Below, one piece after another: positions 48,611 to 61,782 of a DNA stretch of 64,000 nucleotides (position 1 is the first letter of the stretch; each line of letters begins with the position of its first letter). The DNA comes from Rhodococcus sp. BP22. GTDB taxonomy: Bacteria; Actinomycetota; Actinomycetes; Mycobacteriales; Mycobacteriaceae. A program made the position numbers and the translations under genes. The DNA lies in NCBI RefSeq assembly GCF_014281965.1, contig NZ_JACFTB010000001.1, positions 372,001-436,000 of the forward strand, written 5' to 3'. The notes below the pieces were generated by a model. It was not told the DNA's origin. It saw only the letters and a list, made by a program, of their open reading frames with translations, and did no database searches.

Positions 48611-49165
48611 ATGGGTCTCGAAGAGAAGCTACCGAGTGGCTTCCTGCTGAGTACGGTCGAAGGCCTCGCCGGATACGTCAGGAAGGGCTCACTCTGGCCC
48701 GCCACATTCGGTCTCGCCTGCTGCGCAATCGAAATGATGGCTACCAGTTCCGGCCGATTCGATATCGCCCGATTCGGTATGGAGGCATTTCGTGCCTCCC
48801 CGCGGCAGGCGGACCTGATGATCGTCGCCGGCCGCGTCAGCCAGAAGATGGCGCCCGTGCTGCGTCAAATCTACGATCAGATGGCTGAGCCGAAATGGGT
48901 TCTGGCCATGGGGGTATGCGCGTCCTCGGGCGGCATGTTCAACAACTACGCGATCGTCCAAGGCGTCGACCATGTGGTTCCGGTGGACATCTACTTGCCC
49001 GGGTGCCCACCCAGACCGGAAATGCTGCTCGATGCAATCCTCGAGCTACACAAGAAAATACAGGAGATGCCGCTCGGCGTGAACCGCGAAACGGTCGCCC
49101 GCGCAGCGGAAGCCGCCGCATTGGCGTCGACACCCACTTTCGAGCTCAAGGGGTTGCTGCGGTGA
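48611..49165 (+). CDS. nuoB: NADH-quinone oxidoreductase subunit B
   Basis: Peripheral-arm subunit holding cluster N2, the last iron-sulphur centre before quinone, 184 aa. The tandem cysteines LACCAIEMM and the later cysteines in [10 protein letters not shown] and [10 protein letters not shown] supply the N2 ligands. The N-terminal [19 protein letters not shown] is typical. The C-terminal 35 residues, rich in Ala and Glu, are an extension shared by actinobacteria. AGGG precedes the ATG; the stop overlaps the nuoC start. Confidence 0.97.
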   Translation: MGLEEKLPSGFLLSTVEGLAGYVRKGSLWPATFGLACCAIEMMATSSGRFDIARFGMEAFRASPRQADLMIVAGRVSQKMAPVLRQIYDQMAEPKWVLAMGVCASSGGMFNNYAIVQGVDHVVPVDIYLPGCPPRPEMLLDAILELHKKIQEMPLGVNRETVARAAEAAALASTPTFELKGLLR

Positions 49166-49815
49166 CGTCCGATCGACGTGGAATGTTCGGTGTGAAGGGT
49201 ACCGGTGACACATCCGGGTATGGGAGGTTGGTGCCACCTACACTGCTGCGGGAGGGCGCATCCCGTCCCTACGGTGGATATTTCGATGCGATTGCCGATG
49301 AATTGGAGCGCACACTCCCCCGGCTCGACACGACGTTCGACGAAGCAATTGAAGCGGTTGTGGTCTTCCGCGGCCAACTCACCCTGCATGTTCGACGCGA
49401 ACACCTTCTCGCGCTGGCGACAACGCTCCGCAACGAACCGGAACTTCGATTCGAACTGTGCCTGGGCGTCAGTGGCGTCCACTATCCCCAGCAGGTCGAC
49501 CGAGAATTGCACGCAGTATTCCCGCTGATGTCGATAACCCACAATCGTCGAATTCGTCTCGAAGTATCGGTTTCGGATGCCGATCCGCACCTGCCGTCGC
49601 TGGTCGCGATCTATCCGACCGACGACTGGCACGAACGTGAAACGTACGACTTCTTCGGAATCCAGTTCGACGGCCATCCTTCGTTGACTCGGATTCAGAT
49701 GCCCGACGACTGGGAGGGTCATCCACAACGCAAGGACTATCCACTCGGAGGAATCCCAGTCGAGTACAAGGGTGCGAGTATTCCTCCACCGGACCAACGA
49801 CGGGGGTACAAGTGA
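49162..49815 (+). CDS. nuoC: NADH-quinone oxidoreductase subunit C
   Basis: 30-kDa-type subunit packing against NuoD, 217 aa. The family signature is complete: [22 protein letters not shown], then [20 protein letters not shown] and QRKDYPLGG. The first 40 residues are a loose extension. GTG start overlaps the nuoB stop by four bases (GTGA). Separate from nuoD, unlike the fused nuoCD of E. coli. Confidence 0.96.
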   Translation: MTSDRRGMFGVKGTGDTSGYGRLVPPTLLREGASRPYGGYFDAIADELERTLPRLDTTFDEAIEAVVVFRGQLTLHVRREHLLALATTLRNEPELRFELCLGVSGVHYPQQVDRELHAVFPLMSITHNRRIRLEVSVSDADPHLPSLVAIYPTDDWHERETYDFFGIQFDGHPSLTRIQMPDDWEGHPQRKDYPLGGIPVEYKGASIPPPDQRRGYK

Positions 49816-51116
49816 TGAGCGAACGATCGTTGACGGTCTCTGGGCAGGACTGGGACGACATAGTCGCTGCTGCAGCAGAATCGGCCGCAGGCTCCTCCGA
49901 GGAGCGCATCGTCGTCAACATGGGGCCACAGCACCCGTCGACGCATGGGGTGCTTCGCTTGATTCTCGAGATCGAAGCCGAGACCGTGACCGAAGCACGA
50001 TGCGGAATCGGCTACCTGCACACTGGAATCGAAAAAAATCTGGAGTTTCGAAATTGGACGCAAGGCGTCACCTTCGTGACCAGGATGGACTACTTGTCCC
50101 CCTTCTTCAACGAAACTGCGTACTGTCTCGGTGTCGAAAAGCTTCTCGATATCACCGAAGAAATACCCGAACGTGCGACCGTCGTCCGGGTTCTGTTGAT
50201 GGAACTCAATCGTATTTCTTCGCACCTCGTCGCTCTGGCCACCGGCGGAATGGAATTGGGTGCAGTTACGGCGATGCTGTTCGGGTTTCGTGAGCGCGAG
50301 TTGATTCTCGACGTGTTCGAAATGATTACCGGATTGCGGATGAACCACGCGTTCATTCGACCCGGCGGACTCGCCCAGGATCTACCCGAAGACGCGGTCG
50401 CGAAAGTACGGGAGTTACTGAAAACTCTGCCTGTCCGCCTACGCGATATGTCGAATCTGCTGAACGAGAATTCGATCTGGAAGGCCAGGACCAAAGGGAT
50501 CGGTTATCTGGACCTGACGGGTTGTATGGCTCTTGGAATCACCGGTCCGATGCTTCGCTCCACCGGCCTCCCTCATGACCTCCGCGTCTCCGAACCTTAT
50601 TGCGGATACGAAAACTACGAGTTCGAGGTGTGCACGGACACCGGTTGCGACGCCTACGGTCGATACCTCGTGCGGATCGACGAGATGAAGGAATCGCTCA
50701 AGATTGCCGAACAGTGCCTGGACCGACTTCGACCGGGACCGATCATGGTCGACGACAAGAAGATAGCGTGGCCTGCCGATCTTTCCGTCGGACCGGACGG
50801 TATGGGTAATTCTGCCGAACACGTGCGCGAAATCATGGACACCTCGATGGAATCGTTGATCCACCATTTCAAGCTCGTCACCGAGGGCTTTCGGGTCCCA
50901 CCGGGTCAGGTGTACGTCGCAGTCGAATCGCCACGCGGTGAACTCGGCGTCCACATGGTCAGCGACGGCGGCACCAGACCGTTTCGGGTGCACTACCGAG
51001 ATCCGTCCTTCACCAACCTGCAAGCGGTTGCAGCCACCTGCGAGGGCGGCATGGTCGCTGATGTCATCGCTGCTGTGGCAAGTATCGATCCGGTGATGGG
51101 AGGTGTGGACAGATGA
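49812..51116 (+). CDS. nuoD: NADH-quinone oxidoreductase subunit D
   Basis: 49-kDa-type subunit forming the quinone site with NuoB, 434 aa. [20 protein letters not shown] near residue 37 carries the His of the quinone head-group site; [26 protein letters not shown] and the C-terminal DPVMGGVDR are standard. The first 35 residues are polar and variable. Start may be GTG 49812 (GTGA overlap) or the ATG right after it. No hydrogenase-type Ni ligands, as expected for complex I. Confidence 0.97.
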   Translation: MMSERSLTVSGQDWDDIVAAAAESAAGSSEERIVVNMGPQHPSTHGVLRLILEIEAETVTEARCGIGYLHTGIEKNLEFRNWTQGVTFVTRMDYLSPFFNETAYCLGVEKLLDITEEIPERATVVRVLLMELNRISSHLVALATGGMELGAVTAMLFGFRERELILDVFEMITGLRMNHAFIRPGGLAQDLPEDAVAKVRELLKTLPVRLRDMSNLLNENSIWKARTKGIGYLDLTGCMALGITGPMLRSTGLPHDLRVSEPYCGYENYEFEVCTDTGCDAYGRYLVRIDEMKESLKIAEQCLDRLRPGPIMVDDKKIAWPADLSVGPDGMGNSAEHVREIMDTSMESLIHHFKLVTEGFRVPPGQVYVAVESPRGELGVHMVSDGGTRPFRVHYRDPSFTNLQAVAATCEGGMVADVIAAVASIDPVMGGVDR

Positions 51117-51940
51117 GCGAGCCTGTTTACGTGCAACTGACCACCCGCGCTGCCCCGTACCCACCGGACACGGCGACTCGGTTGTCGCTGGATGCGGACA
51201 GGATCGTCGCAAGATACACCCCTCCCGGGGATGTCGACCCGGAGATGGCTCGGTCAGCACTCCTTCCGCTTCTGCATTTGGTCCAGGCCGAGGACGGGTA
51301 CATCACTCCGACAGGTATCGAGTTCTGCGCACATCGGCTTGGACTGACCGGCGCCGAAGTCACCGCAGTAGCAACTTTCTACTCGATGTATCGGCGCGAA
51401 CCAACAGGTGACTACCTGGTGGGAGTGTGCACCAACACGCTGTGCGCAGTGATGGGCGGCGATGCCATCCTCGAAGCCCTGGAGGACCACCCCGGAGGCG
51501 TCGACGACCCCGTCACATTGACGCACATCGAATGCAACGCTGCCTGCGATTACGCACCGGTGGTGATGGTCAATTGGGAGTTCTTCGACAATCAGACTCC
51601 CGAATCTGCGCGCACCCTCCTCGACGACTTGCGTTCGGGACGCGAGGTCGTTCCGAGCAGGGGTGCATCGCTCTTCACGTTCCGGGAGACCGAGCGAATC
51701 CTTGCGGGTTTCCCCGACGAACGCCCCGGCGCGGTAGAGGCCGGTGGTTCTGCGGGCGACCCGACCCTCGCGGGCCTGCGCGTCGCACGCGCACTGTCGA
51801 TGACCGCCCCGACGGCGCACGAACCCTCGGACGAGGGTGCGCCGCCCCTCGGGTCGGCGGATGCCGCGGCAGCGGAAACGACCAAGAACAAGCCAGCGCC
51901 TGCACCCGGCGAATCAGTACCTCCCGAGAAGGGAAATTGA
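51113..51940 (+). CDS. nuoE: NADH-quinone oxidoreductase subunit E
   Basis: 24-kDa-type subunit with the N1a [2Fe-2S] cluster, 275 aa. Ligands are in [12 protein letters not shown] and [17 protein letters not shown]. The core ends near residue 185; the remaining ~90 residues, rich in Ala, Pro, Glu and Gly (for example [14 protein letters not shown]), have no counterpart in E. coli and are probably disordered. ATG overlaps the nuoD stop. Binds NuoF in the NADH module. Confidence 0.96.
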   Translation: MSEPVYVQLTTRAAPYPPDTATRLSLDADRIVARYTPPGDVDPEMARSALLPLLHLVQAEDGYITPTGIEFCAHRLGLTGAEVTAVATFYSMYRREPTGDYLVGVCTNTLCAVMGGDAILEALEDHPGGVDDPVTLTHIECNAACDYAPVVMVNWEFFDNQTPESARTLLDDLRSGREVVPSRGASLFTFRETERILAGFPDERPGAVEAGGSAGDPTLAGLRVARALSMTAPTAHEPSDEGAPPLGSADAAAAETTKNKPAPAPGESVPPEKGN

Positions 51941-51941
51941 C

Positions 51942-53240
51942 GTGCCCCTGACTCCGGTTCTCAGTGACTACTGGGACGATCCGCAATCGTGGACCCTGGA
52001 AACCTATCTGCGCCACGGCGGCTACGAGGGTCTGCATAGAGCGCTGTCGATGCCCGAGGACGACGTCATCGCCACGGTCAAGGATTCCGGTCTTCGAGGT
52101 CGCGGCGGGGCAGGCTTCCCGACGGGAATGAAGTGGAGTTTCATTCCGCAGGAGGACGGTAAGGCGCACTATCTGGTGGTCAACGCGGACGAGTCGGAGC
52201 CCGGCACGTGTAAGGACATGCCGCTGCTCCTGGCGACACCGCAGGTGTTGCTCGAGGGAATCGTCATCGCTTGCTACGCAATTCGAGCGCATCGTGCGTA
52301 CATCTACCTTCGCGGCGAAGTGGTTCCGGTACTGCGGAGACTGCATGCCGCGGTTGCCGAGGCCTATGCGGCGGGATATCTGGGACGCGACATCCTGGGC
52401 AGCGGTTTCGATCTCGAGGTGATCGTGCACGCCGGCGCCGGCGCCTATATCTGCGGCGAGGAGACCGCTCAATTGGACTCGCTCGAAGGCAAACGCGGGC
52501 AGCCTCGCCTCCGTCCGCCGTTTCCTGCCGTCGCCGGTCTCTACGCGCGCCCGACTGTGGTGAACAACGTCGAGTCGATCGCCAGTGTCCCCGCTGTCCT
52601 ACGCAACGGCGTCGACTGGTTTCGGTCGATGGGGACCGAAAAGTCGCCGGGCTTCACCCTTTACTCGTTGTCGGGCCACGTCACCCAACCCGGCCAGTAC
52701 GAGGCTCCGCTCGGAATTACGTTGCGCGAGTTGCTCGGTTACGCGGGCGGAGTCCGCGCGGGTCACACCCTGAAGTTTTGGACACCGGGTGGATCCTCGA
52801 CACCGATATTCACCGACGAACACCTCGACGTCGCCTTGGACTACGAAGGTGTCGCCGCCGCCGGTTCGATGCTCGGAACCAAAGCGCTGCAGATCTTCGA
52901 CGAAACCACCTGCGTGGTCCGTGCGGTGAGACGGTGGACCGAGTTCTATGCGCACGAGTCCTGCGGCAAGTGCACGCCATGCCGGGAGGGCACCTACTGG
53001 CTGGTCGGGATCTACGCGCGGCTCGAGACCGGGCAGGGCACACTCGCCGACCTCGATACCCTGCTCGACGTCTCCGACAGCATCCTCGGAAAGGCATTCT
53101 GTGCGCTCGGCGACGGCGCAGTCAGTCCGATCACTTCCTCGCTGAAGTACTTTCGCGAGGAATACCTCGAACACCTGGGTAAGCCGTGCCCGTTCGACCC
53201 ACATCGTTCGACCCTGATGGCGGGAGCACTCACCTCATGA
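51942..53240 (+). CDS. nuoF: NADH-quinone oxidoreductase subunit F
   Basis: 51-kDa-type subunit that oxidises NADH, 432 aa. Glycine-rich NADH/FMN loops [18 protein letters not shown] and [20 protein letters not shown]; the N3 [4Fe-4S] ligands in [15 protein letters not shown] with the fourth Cys in [10 protein letters not shown]. The GTG at 51942 follows the nuoE stop by one base and has GAAGGG upstream; the open frame further back lies inside nuoE. Confidence 0.97.
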   Translation: MPLTPVLSDYWDDPQSWTLETYLRHGGYEGLHRALSMPEDDVIATVKDSGLRGRGGAGFPTGMKWSFIPQEDGKAHYLVVNADESEPGTCKDMPLLLATPQVLLEGIVIACYAIRAHRAYIYLRGEVVPVLRRLHAAVAEAYAAGYLGRDILGSGFDLEVIVHAGAGAYICGEETAQLDSLEGKRGQPRLRPPFPAVAGLYARPTVVNNVESIASVPAVLRNGVDWFRSMGTEKSPGFTLYSLSGHVTQPGQYEAPLGITLRELLGYAGGVRAGHTLKFWTPGGSSTPIFTDEHLDVALDYEGVAAAGSMLGTKALQIFDETTCVVRAVRRWTEFYAHESCGKCTPCREGTYWLVGIYARLETGQGTLADLDTLLDVSDSILGKAFCALGDGAVSPITSSLKYFREEYLEHLGKPCPFDPHRSTLMAGALTS

Positions 53241-55627
53241 CCACCACGACGGAGACTGTGACTATCAGCATCGACGGTATCGAGGTCCGTGTGCCTGCAG
53301 GCACATTGGTCATTCGAGCAGCTGAACTGAGCGGAATCCAGATCCCCCGATTCTGCGATCACCCGCTGCTCGAGCCGGTAGGCGCATGCCGTCAGTGTCT
53401 CGTCGAGGTGGAAGGGCAACGTAAGTTGCTCGCCTCGTGCACCACTACGGTGACGGAGGGAATGGTGATCCATACCCAGCAGAACTCGCCCGTAGCCGCC
53501 AAGGCACAGCGAGGTGTCATGGAGCTACTACTCATCAATCACCCACTCGATTGCCCGGTCTGCGACAAGGGCGGTGAGTGTCCGCTACAGAACCAGGCGA
53601 TGTCCGCCGGCCGTTCCGAGTCCCGATTCATCGAGGTCAAACGCACTTTCCAGAAGCCGATACCGTTGTCCTCGCAAGTGCTGCTGGATCGTGAACGGTG
53701 TGTGCTGTGCGCACGGTGTACTCGTTTCTCCCAGCAGATAGCCGGGGACCCGTTCATCGAGTTACTCGAGCGCGGCGCGCTGGAACAGGTCGGAATCTAC
53801 GAGAACGAACCGTTCGAATCCTATTTCTCGGGAAACACCGTTCAGGTGTGTCCCGTCGGAGCGCTCACCGGCGCTGCATACCGATTCCGAGCACGCCCCT
53901 ACGACCTGGTCTCCACGCCCAGCACCTGCGAGCATTGCGCGAGTGGATGCGCCCAGCGCACCGACCACCGTCGTGGAAAAGTACTGCGCCGCTTGGCCGG
54001 TGACGATCCGGCAGTGAACGAGGAATGGAACTGCGACAAGGGCCGCTGGGCATTCGCGTACGCAACCGAACGCGACCGACTCACCACTCCCCTGGTTCGA
54101 AAAGACAACGGCGCGTTGGAGCCGGCGTCGTGGTCGGAGGCTCTGGCAGTGGCTGCTCGTGGCCTGGCCGCGGCCGGCCGCGACGTCGGAGTTCTCGTCG
54201 GTGGGCGGGTGACCCACGAAGACGCATACGCGTACTCGAAATTCGCTCGAATTGTGCTCGACAACAACAACATCGACTTCCGAGCGCGGGCCCATTCGGC
54301 GGAAGAAAGCGAATTCCTTGCTGCATGCGTCGCCGGGCAGTCGTTGTCGGTGACGTACGACGATCTAGAGCATGCGCCCGCAGTTCTCCTGCTTGCCTTC
54401 GAGCCTGAGGAGGAGTCGCCGATCGTATTCCTGCGTTTGCGTAAAGCCGTGCGGACCCGCGGCCAACGAGTGGTCTCGATCGCGCCGTATGCGTCCGCGG
54501 GCGTGAAAAAGCTTGGTGCCCAGCTATTACAGTGCGTTCCGGCCGACGAGGTCGGAGTACTCGAGGCACTGTCCAACCGCAAAGAGAGCGACCTCTTCCG
54601 TCAGGCCGGCACAGTCGTGATCGTCGGCGAACGACTCGCGGATACCCCCGGTGGACTGTCGGCAGCTCTCCGTTTCGCGGAGTCCACGGGCGCGAAACTA
54701 GCCTGGATTCCCCGTCGAGCGGGTGATCGCGGCGCCATCGAGGCCGGCGCGCTGCCGAATATGCTGCCGGGTGGGCGTCCGGTGATCGATCAAGCGGCTC
54801 GGGCAGAGGTGGCCGACATGTGGGGCGTGAGCGGGCTACCCGATGCCGTCGGACTCGGTGCGAGCGACATACTCGACGCAGTATCGACTCGGTCCCTTCG
54901 TGCGCTCATGATCGGCGGCGTCGAACTGGCAGACCTTCCCGACCCGGCCGCAGCTACAGCGGCCGTCGACAATGCCTCGTTCGTCGTCAGTCTCGAAATT
55001 CGAGCCAGTGACGTCACCGAGCGTGCAGACGTCGTGCTTCCCGTTGCGACGGTGGCAGAGAAGGCAGGGACATTCCTCGATTGGGAGGGACGGGCACGGC
55101 CGTTCGAGGCGGCACTGACCGACGTTCGGGCTCTGCCGGACAGTCGGGTTCTCCATGCTCTGGCCGCCGAAATGGGTGTCGACCTCGGCGCCCCCGATGT
55201 CGCGGCCATCAGAGCCGAAATTGCGACACTGCCGACGTGGAAAGGTCAGCCGGCCTCCCCGCCGAACCATCGAGCCGCTCTCGGTGCACCTCGTACCGCG
55301 GGCATAGGCGAAGCGGTCCTGACGACCTGGCGGATGCTCCTCGATTCGGGACGGATGCAGGATGGGGAACCGCACCTCGCGGGTACCGCACGTCGACCCG
55401 TCGTGCGTCTCTCGGTCGCGACTGCACGGGAGATTTCGGTCGGCGACGGCGATCTTGTCACTGTCCGATCCGAGAGGGGCACGGTCACACTTCCGCTGAC
55501 GATCACCGATATGCCTGATCGTGTGGTGTGGGTCCCGATGCGGTCTACCGGATCCCATGTGTACACCCAGTTGGGATCCGGCACCGGAACCGTTGTGCGC
55601 ATCGAAGCAGCGAACGAGGTGATGTAG
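53237..55627 (+). CDS. nuoG: NADH-quinone oxidoreductase subunit G
   Basis: 75-kDa-type subunit, 796 aa, carrying most of the electron wire. N1b ligands in [17 protein letters not shown] and LLASC; N5 in [15 protein letters not shown]4 in [12 protein letters not shown] and VQVCPVGAL. The extra off-path cluster N7 is also present: CEHCASGC with the fourth Cys in [10 protein letters not shown]. The C-terminal molybdopterin-oxidoreductase-like domain is degenerate, as usual. ATG overlaps nuoF by four bases. Confidence 0.97.
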   Translation: MTTTTETVTISIDGIEVRVPAGTLVIRAAELSGIQIPRFCDHPLLEPVGACRQCLVEVEGQRKLLASCTTTVTEGMVIHTQQNSPVAAKAQRGVMELLLINHPLDCPVCDKGGECPLQNQAMSAGRSESRFIEVKRTFQKPIPLSSQVLLDRERCVLCARCTRFSQQIAGDPFIELLERGALEQVGIYENEPFESYFSGNTVQVCPVGALTGAAYRFRARPYDLVSTPSTCEHCASGCAQRTDHRRGKVLRRLAGDDPAVNEEWNCDKGRWAFAYATERDRLTTPLVRKDNGALEPASWSEALAVAARGLAAAGRDVGVLVGGRVTHEDAYAYSKFARIVLDNNNIDFRARAHSAEESEFLAACVAGQSLSVTYDDLEHAPAVLLLAFEPEEESPIVFLRLRKAVRTRGQRVVSIAPYASAGVKKLGAQLLQCVPADEVGVLEALSNRKESDLFRQAGTVVIVGERLADTPGGLSAALRFAESTGAKLAWIPRRAGDRGAIEAGALPNMLPGGRPVIDQAARAEVADMWGVSGLPDAVGLGASDILDAVSTRSLRALMIGGVELADLPDPAAATAAVDNASFVVSLEIRASDVTERADVVLPVATVAEKAGTFLDWEGRARPFEAALTDVRALPDSRVLHALAAEMGVDLGAPDVAAIRAEIATLPTWKGQPASPPNHRAALGAPRTAGIGEAVLTTWRMLLDSGRMQDGEPHLAGTARRPVVRLSVATAREISVGDGDLVTVRSERGTVTLPLTITDMPDRVVWVPMRSTGSHVYTQLGSGTGTVVRIEAANEVM

Positions 55628-56881
55628 GTGATTCCTGGAATCGGGCTCGACCCCTGGTGGCTCGTGATCGCCAAAGCGCTGGCCATCTTCGTCTTCCTCA
55701 TCCTGACGCCGTTGATGGCAATTCTCATCGAGCGGAAGGTGATGGCGCGCATGCAGATGCGCGTCGGACCGAACCGTGTAGGACCAGGCGGCATACTGCA
55801 GAGTTTGGCCGACGGCGTGAAATTGGCACTCAAGGAAGGGATCGTCCCCAAGGGCGTCGACAAACCGATCTATCTGCTGGCGCCGGTCATTGCCGCCGTC
55901 CCGGCATTCATGGCTTTCGCGGTCATTCCGTTCGGCCCCGAAGTCTCGATATTCGGCCGGCTGACACCGCTCCAGCTCACCGACCTACCCGTCGGCGTGC
56001 TGTACATCCTGGCCGTCACGTCGGTGGGTGTGTACGGAATTGTGCTGGCCGGATGGTCCTCCGGCTCCACATACCCTCTCCTCGGCGGAATTCGGTCCAC
56101 CGCTCAGGTCATTTCGTACGAGATTGCGATGGGGTTGTCCTTTACCGCCGTGTTCCTCCATGCGGGCACCATGTCGACCTCAGGAATCGTTGCAGCACAA
56201 TCGAACACCTGGTACATCTTTCTGCTTTTCCCATCGTTTCTCATCTATCTGACCTCGATGGTCGGCGAAACCAACCGCGCCCCTTTCGACCTACCCGAAG
56301 CCGAAGGTGAGCTGGTGGGCGGCTTTCACACCGAGTACTCCTCGCTCAACTTCGCGATGTTCATGCTCGCCGAATACGTCAACATGGTCACTGTGTCGGC
56401 TCTCGCGACGACCCTGTTCCTCGGCGGCTGGCATGCGCCCTTCCCACTGAGCTTGTGGGACGGCGCGAATTCCGGATGGTGGCCCGTGCTGTGGTTCACC
56501 CTCAAGGTATGGGGATTCCTGTTCGTGTTCATCTGGCTCCGCGCGACACTTCCGCGACTTCGATACGACCAATTCATGAATCTCGGCTGGAAGGTCCTGA
56601 TTCCGGTGTCCTTGGTGTGGATCATGCTCGTCGCGACGGTCCGCGCTCTGCGGATCGAAGGCTACGGATCGTGGACGGTCGCATTGTTCGTCGCGGGCGC
56701 AGTAGTCGCCGCTCTCGCCGTCGTCGCTCTTGTGCGCCGACGGCGACGCAAGCCGTCACCGCCGCCACCGACCGAGGCCGCTGGTCCCTCACCGTTCGAT
56801 CCGATGGCCGGCGGCTTCCCGGTGCCACCGATGCCCGGACAGAATCTTCCGACTGAAGACAAGGAGCGAAGCGATGCCTGA
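55628..56881 (+). CDS. nuoH: NADH-quinone oxidoreductase subunit H
   Basis: Membrane subunit forming the quinone chamber and link to the proton channels, 417 aa, eight helices. [20 protein letters not shown] and the acidic cytoplasmic loop [20 protein letters not shown] are diagnostic. The last 55 residues are an Arg/Pro-rich then acidic tail beyond the E. coli length. GTG directly follows the nuoG stop codon. Its end overlaps nuoI by eight bases. Confidence 0.96.
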   Translation: MIPGIGLDPWWLVIAKALAIFVFLILTPLMAILIERKVMARMQMRVGPNRVGPGGILQSLADGVKLALKEGIVPKGVDKPIYLLAPVIAAVPAFMAFAVIPFGPEVSIFGRLTPLQLTDLPVGVLYILAVTSVGVYGIVLAGWSSGSTYPLLGGIRSTAQVISYEIAMGLSFTAVFLHAGTMSTSGIVAAQSNTWYIFLLFPSFLIYLTSMVGETNRAPFDLPEAEGELVGGFHTEYSSLNFAMFMLAEYVNMVTVSALATTLFLGGWHAPFPLSLWDGANSGWWPVLWFTLKVWGFLFVFIWLRATLPRLRYDQFMNLGWKVLIPVSLVWIMLVATVRALRIEGYGSWTVALFVAGAVVAALAVVALVRRRRRKPSPPPPTEAAGPSPFDPMAGGFPVPPMPGQNLPTEDKERSDA

Positions 56882-57377
56882 ATTTCTAGGCCCCGTAGCC
56901 GGATTCGGCGTGACGTTTGCGACGATGTTCAAGAAGCCGGTCACCGAGTTCTACCCGGAGGAGAAGGTTCCGACCGCGCGCCGCTACCACGGTCGGCATC
57001 AACTCAATCGGTACGCCGACGGGCTAGAGAAGTGCATCGGTTGCGAACTGTGTGCTTGGGCGTGCCCGGCCGATGCGATATACGTCGAAGGCGCCGACAA
57101 CACCGAGGAGGAACGATTCTCTCCTGGTGAGCGGTACGGCCAGGTGTATCAAATCAACTATCTGCGCTGCATCGGATGCGGGTTGTGCATCGAAGCGTGT
57201 CCGACAAGGGCATTGACGATGACCAACGAATACGAACTCGCTGACGACAACAGAGCGGATCTGATCTACGAGAAGGATCGCCTGTTGGCTCCGTTGGAGC
57301 CTGGAATGGAGCCGGCCCCTCACCCCATGGCCGAAAATGCCACGGCCGCGGACTACTACCGCGGCACGATCCAGTGA
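56874..57377 (+). CDS. nuoI: NADH-quinone oxidoreductase subunit I
   Basis: Ferredoxin-like subunit with clusters N6a and N6b, 167 aa. Two CxxCxxCxxxCP motifs: [17 protein letters not shown] and [18 protein letters not shown]-terminal amphipathic stretch contacts NuoH. AAGGAG seven bases before the ATG, the best ribosome site inside the operon. C-terminal 40 residues are acidic. Confidence 0.97.
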   Translation: MPEFLGPVAGFGVTFATMFKKPVTEFYPEEKVPTARRYHGRHQLNRYADGLEKCIGCELCAWACPADAIYVEGADNTEEERFSPGERYGQVYQINYLRCIGCGLCIEACPTRALTMTNEYELADDNRADLIYEKDRLLAPLEPGMEPAPHPMAENATAADYYRGTIQ

Positions 57378-58093
57378 CCACATCGACCGCCGAAGCCGTC
57401 CAATTCTGGCTGCTCGGTGGGCTGGCCGTCCTCGGGGCACTCGCGATGGTGTGCGCCTCCAAAGCGGTGTATTCGGCTCTCTTTCTGGCCGTGACGATGA
57501 TCATCCTCGCCATCTTCTATATCGCTCAGGGTGCGCTCTTCCTCGGCGTCGTCCAAATAGTCGTCTACACGGGCGCCGTCATGATGCTGTTCTTGTTCGT
57601 CCTGATGCTCGTCGGTGTCGATTCCGCAGATTCGTTGGTCGAGACACTGACTGGGCAGCGCCCTGCCGCCATCGCCGCAGGAATCGGGTTCGGCCTCGTA
57701 CTGATCGGCGCTATCGGCAACGCATCGGTGGAGTCGGGCAGACCGGACTTCGTCGGACTCGACGGAGCCAATTCGGGCGGCAATGTCGAGGGCCTGGCGG
57801 AGCTCATCTTCGTCCGCTACCTCTGGGCTTTCGAATTGACGGGCGCACTACTGATCATCGCGACGGTCGGTGCGATGGTGCTGGCCCATCGAGAACACTT
57901 CCACCCACGCAAAGGCCAACGGGCATTGTCCGAGCAGCGATTCCGCGACGGCACACACGTCACCCCCATGCCCAGCCCTGGCGTGTATGCCAGGCACAAT
58001 GCCGTCGATTGGCCGGCTCGGTTGCCGGACGGATCGCCGTCGGAGCTCTCGATCAACCCGATGCACCGTGGACACCGAGGTGAGACGCCATGA
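57374..58093 (+). CDS. nuoJ: NADH-quinone oxidoreductase subunit J
   Basis: Membrane subunit, 239 aa, five helices. [20 protein letters not shown] is the pi-bulge helix of the family. The C-terminal 60 residues are soluble and polar (for example [20 protein letters not shown]), an extension not found in E. coli NuoJ. GTG overlaps the nuoI stop. Confidence 0.95.
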   Translation: MTTSTAEAVQFWLLGGLAVLGALAMVCASKAVYSALFLAVTMIILAIFYIAQGALFLGVVQIVVYTGAVMMLFLFVLMLVGVDSADSLVETLTGQRPAAIAAGIGFGLVLIGAIGNASVESGRPDFVGLDGANSGGNVEGLAELIFVRYLWAFELTGALLIIATVGAMVLAHREHFHPRKGQRALSEQRFRDGTHVTPMPSPGVYARHNAVDWPARLPDGSPSELSINPMHRGHRGETP

Positions 58094-58389
58094 ATCCGGA
58101 GAACTACCTGTACCTCGCCGTGTTGCTCTTCACGATCGGCGCTGCGGGAGTACTACTGCGGCGCAACGCAATCGTGGTCTTCATGTGTATCGAATTGATG
58201 CTCAACGCTGCCAATCTCGCATTCGTGACCTTCGCTCGCATGCACGGCAATCTCGACGGTCAGGTGTTCGCGTTCTTCACCATGGTCGTTGCCGCTGCCG
58301 AAGTCGTCGTGGGGCTCGCGATCATCATGACAATTTTTCGTACTCGCCGATCTGCCTCTGTCGACGACGCGAATCTGCTGAAGTACTGA
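58090..58389 (+). CDS. nuoK: NADH-quinone oxidoreductase subunit K
   Basis: Small Mrp-related membrane subunit, 99 aa, three helices. Conserved membrane glutamates of the proton path are in [12 protein letters not shown] and [10 protein letters not shown]. Standard length. ATG overlaps the nuoJ stop by four bases; nuoL begins one base after its stop. Confidence 0.96.
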   Translation: MNPENYLYLAVLLFTIGAAGVLLRRNAIVVFMCIELMLNAANLAFVTFARMHGNLDGQVFAFFTMVVAAAEVVVGLAIIMTIFRTRRSASVDDANLLKY

Positions 58390-58390
58390 T

Positions 58391-60262
58391 ATGTGGTTAC
58401 TACCGACCCTCCCGTTACTGGGCGCGGCCATCCTGCTGCTGTGCGGGCGCCGCGGTGACCGATGGGGACATATCTTCGGCACCGCCGTGGCGTCGGCGTC
58501 GTTCGTCGTCGCGCTCATCCTCTTCGTGGAGATGCTCGGCCGAACCGCCGAGGACCGCGCCGTGAGCCAGACTTTGTTCCGGTGGATTCCCGTTGCCGAC
58601 CTGCAGGTCGATTTCGGTCTGCAACTCGATCAGTTGTCGATGTGTTTCGTACTGCTCATCACGGGGGTGGGTTCACTCATCCACATCTACGCGATCGGCT
58701 ACATGCGCGAAGACCCCGATCGTCGACGATTCTTCGCATACCTCAATCTGTTCTTGGCCGCGATGCTCTTGCTTGTCATGGCCGACAACTTCCTCGGCCT
58801 GTACGTCGGGTGGGAGGGCGTGGGCCTCGCGTCGTATCTGCTCATCGGATTCTGGCAGTACAAGCCCTCTGCGGCGGCAGCAGCGAAAAAGGCGTTCGTC
58901 GTCAATCGCGTCGGTGACATCGGATTGATGATCGCGTTGATGATCATGTTCTCCACGTTCGGTGGCGTGTCCTTTTCCGAGGTCCTGACGGGGACAGATG
59001 CGGTGAGTGAGTCGACGCTGACCGCACTCGGTTTGGTGCTGCTCCTTGCGGCGTGCGGTAAGTCGGCCCAGGTGCCGCTTCAATCCTGGCTCGGCGACGC
59101 CATGGAAGGGCCGACCCCGGTTTCGGCACTCATCCACGCGGCCACGATGGTGACAGCAGGTGTGTACCTGATCATTCGGTCGGGGCCGATCTTCACCGCG
59201 GCCCCGACGGCTCAGACCGCGGTCGTCGTCGTAGGCGCGGTGACGCTCGTCTTCGGTGCGATCATCGGGTGCGCCAAGGACGACATCAAGAAGGCGTTGG
59301 CCGCATCGACGATGAGCCAGATCGGATACATGGTCCTCGCCGCCGGACTCGGCCCGGCCGGATACACGTTCGCGATCATGCTCCTACTCGCACACGGCTT
59401 CTTCAAAGCCGGCCTCTTCCTCGGTGCCGGGTCCGTAATGCACGGCATGAACGACGAGGTCGACATGCGCCGATACGGGGCGCTGCGGAAGTCGATGCCG
59501 ATCACCTTCGTGACGTTCGGCCTCGGCTACCTCGCCATCATCGGTGTTCCACCTTTCTCCGGCTTCTTCGCCAAGGACAAGATCATCGAGGTCGCCTTCG
59601 GTGCAGGTGGCGCGGCAGGCGTCGTGCTCGGCGTCGTCACCCTCTTCGGAGCCGGTCTGACGGCGTTCTACATGACGCGGGTGATGCTGATGACCTTCTT
59701 CGGCACTGCGCGGTGGGCCCCCGATGCACACCCGCACGAGTCGCCTTCGGTGATGACCGGTCCGATGGTCGTGCTCGCGATCGGGTCGGTAGGCGCGGGG
59801 GCGCTGTTGACCCTCGGAGGATCGTTGACGTCATGGTTGGAGCCGGTCTTCGGCGAAGTCGAAGAGTCACACGCACTTCCGGCTTGGCTGGTGACGTCCA
59901 TGGCGCTTGCTGTCGTCGCGGTCGGAGTACTCGTGGCGTACCTCCGCTATGCACGATCGCCGATACCGACCACGGCGCCTGAACCGGTCTCGGTGGTGAC
60001 GACGGCGGCACGACGGGATCTGTACGGTGACGCCTTCAACGAGGCCGCTCTTATGCGTCCCGGCCAGAAGATCACCCAGGCCGCGAAGGTATTCGACGAC
60101 ACCGCAATCGACGGCGCCACCGTCGCTCTCGGGTCGATCATCGCAGCGGTATCGACCCGAATCCGCCGGCTGCAAACCGGTTTCGTACGTACCTATGCGC
60201 TGACGATGTTGCTCGGCACGGCTGTGTTTCTCGCGATGATGGTGGCGGTGATGGTGTGGTGA
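58391..60262 (+). CDS. nuoL: NADH-quinone oxidoreductase subunit L
   Basis: Antiporter-like proton pump subunit with the long lateral helix, 623 aa. [40 protein letters not shown] and [15 protein letters not shown] are core motifs with the key Glu and Lys residues. The lateral helix and last transmembrane helix are at the C-terminus (about 550-620). Start ATG one base after nuoK. Confidence 0.97.
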   Translation: MWLLPTLPLLGAAILLLCGRRGDRWGHIFGTAVASASFVVALILFVEMLGRTAEDRAVSQTLFRWIPVADLQVDFGLQLDQLSMCFVLLITGVGSLIHIYAIGYMREDPDRRRFFAYLNLFLAAMLLLVMADNFLGLYVGWEGVGLASYLLIGFWQYKPSAAAAAKKAFVVNRVGDIGLMIALMIMFSTFGGVSFSEVLTGTDAVSESTLTALGLVLLLAACGKSAQVPLQSWLGDAMEGPTPVSALIHAATMVTAGVYLIIRSGPIFTAAPTAQTAVVVVGAVTLVFGAIIGCAKDDIKKALAASTMSQIGYMVLAAGLGPAGYTFAIMLLLAHGFFKAGLFLGAGSVMHGMNDEVDMRRYGALRKSMPITFVTFGLGYLAIIGVPPFSGFFAKDKIIEVAFGAGGAAGVVLGVVTLFGAGLTAFYMTRVMLMTFFGTARWAPDAHPHESPSVMTGPMVVLAIGSVGAGALLTLGGSLTSWLEPVFGEVEESHALPAWLVTSMALAVVAVGVLVAYLRYARSPIPTTAPEPVSVVTTAARRDLYGDAFNEAALMRPGQKITQAAKVFDDTAIDGATVALGSIIAAVSTRIRRLQTGFVRTYALTMLLGTAVFLAMMVAVMVW

Positions 60263-61782
60263 ATTCCTTTCCTTGGTTGACGACATTGTGGGTGTTGCCG
60301 ATCATCGGTGCGGCAGTTGCGCTTGCCATGCCGAAAGCCCGGGCAGCGTGGGCGAAAGTAGTGGCGCTCGTGGCGTCGCTGCTCACACTGGTCGTCGCCG
60401 TAGTCGTGGCGGTTCGGTTCGAGCCTGGAGGCGCAAGGTACCAGTTCGTCGAATCCCATTCGTGGATCGAGGCATTCGGCGCCCGCTACGATCTGGGGGT
60501 CGATGGCATTGCCGTGGTGTTGATCCTTCTGACCGCGGTTCTGCTGCCACTGCTTCTTGTTGCCGGGTGGAACGACCCACGGATCGGACGGTCTGCACAC
60601 CTCTACGTCGCGTTGATTCTCGCTGTCGAATCGATGGTGTTGATGTCGTTCAGTGCCCTCGACATTTTGCTGTTCTACGTCTTTTTCGAGGCGATGCTCA
60701 TTCCGATGTACTTCCTCATCGGTGGTTTCGGCGGCACGCACCGCGCATCTGCAGCAGTGAAATTCCTGTTGTACAACCTCCTGGGTGGACTCGTCATGCT
60801 CGCGGCCGTCGTCGGGTTGTACGTCGTCACCGGCACATTCGGTTTTCGAGAGATAGCTGCTTCCGCGGCGGCCGGCGACCTCGGAATTTCACCTGGACTG
60901 CTCAATGCGCTGTTCCTCGGCTTCATGTTCGCCTTCGCTGTGAAAGCCCCACTGTGGCCGTTCCATTCGTGGCTGCCGGGAGCCGCAGTCGAATCGACAC
61001 CTGCAACGGCGGTACTGATGATGGCCGTCGTGGACAAAGTCGGAACATTCGGCATGCTCCGCTACTGCCTACAGCTCTTCCCCGACGCATCGAAATATTT
61101 TGCACCGCTCGTCGTGACGCTGGCAGTGATCGGAATCGTCTACGGCGCAATCCTTGCCATCGCTTCGACCGACGTCATGCGGTTGATCGCCTACACGTCG
61201 ATCTCGCACTTCGGCTTCATCATCCTCGGGATCTTCGCTATGACCAGTCAGGGCCAGACCGGTTCGACGCTCTACATGGTCAATCACGGAATCTCCACTG
61301 CAGCATTGTTCCTCGTCGCCGGGTTTCTGGTGTCGCGTCGCGGCACTCGCGCGATCGACAGCTACGGCGGAATCCAGAAGGTCGCCCCGGTCCTCGCCGG
61401 TACCTTCCTCATTGCCGGCCTGGCGACTCTCTCGCTCCCCGGGTTGGCGCCTTTCGTCAGTGAATTCCTGGTCCTGATAGGAACGTTCACCCGCTACCAG
61501 GTTGCGGCAGTCGTCGCGACGTCAGCGCTCGTTCTGTCGGCCGTCTACATCCTGTGGCTCTATCAACGGGTCATGACCGGTCCACTCGAAAAAAAGAACG
61601 CCGATGTGCACGACCTCGTTCCACGCGAGCTGGCCGTGATGGTGCCCTTGATAACGCTTCTGATCGTGTTGGGGCTGTACCCGAAACCGATCCTCGACAT
61701 AATCTCGCCCGCGGTAGCGACGACGGTGATCTCGGTCGACTCCGACGATCTCACCGCTGACGGACAGGCAGGAATCAGATGA
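60259..61782 (+). CDS. nuoM: NADH-quinone oxidoreductase subunit M
   Basis: Antiporter-like subunit, 507 aa. [20 protein letters not shown] contains the proton-path Glu; [20 protein letters not shown] and [16 protein letters not shown] are family blocks. I use the GTG at 60259, overlapping the nuoL stop (GTGA); another GTG one codon earlier is possible. Confidence 0.97.
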   Translation: MNSFPWLTTLWVLPIIGAAVALAMPKARAAWAKVVALVASLLTLVVAVVVAVRFEPGGARYQFVESHSWIEAFGARYDLGVDGIAVVLILLTAVLLPLLLVAGWNDPRIGRSAHLYVALILAVESMVLMSFSALDILLFYVFFEAMLIPMYFLIGGFGGTHRASAAVKFLLYNLLGGLVMLAAVVGLYVVTGTFGFREIAASAAAGDLGISPGLLNALFLGFMFAFAVKAPLWPFHSWLPGAAVESTPATAVLMMAVVDKVGTFGMLRYCLQLFPDASKYFAPLVVTLAVIGIVYGAILAIASTDVMRLIAYTSISHFGFIILGIFAMTSQGQTGSTLYMVNHGISTAALFLVAGFLVSRRGTRAIDSYGGIQKVAPVLAGTFLIAGLATLSLPGLAPFVSEFLVLIGTFTRYQVAAVVATSALVLSAVYILWLYQRVMTGPLEKKNADVHDLVPRELAVMVPLITLLIVLGLYPKPILDIISPAVATTVISVDSDDLTADGQAGIR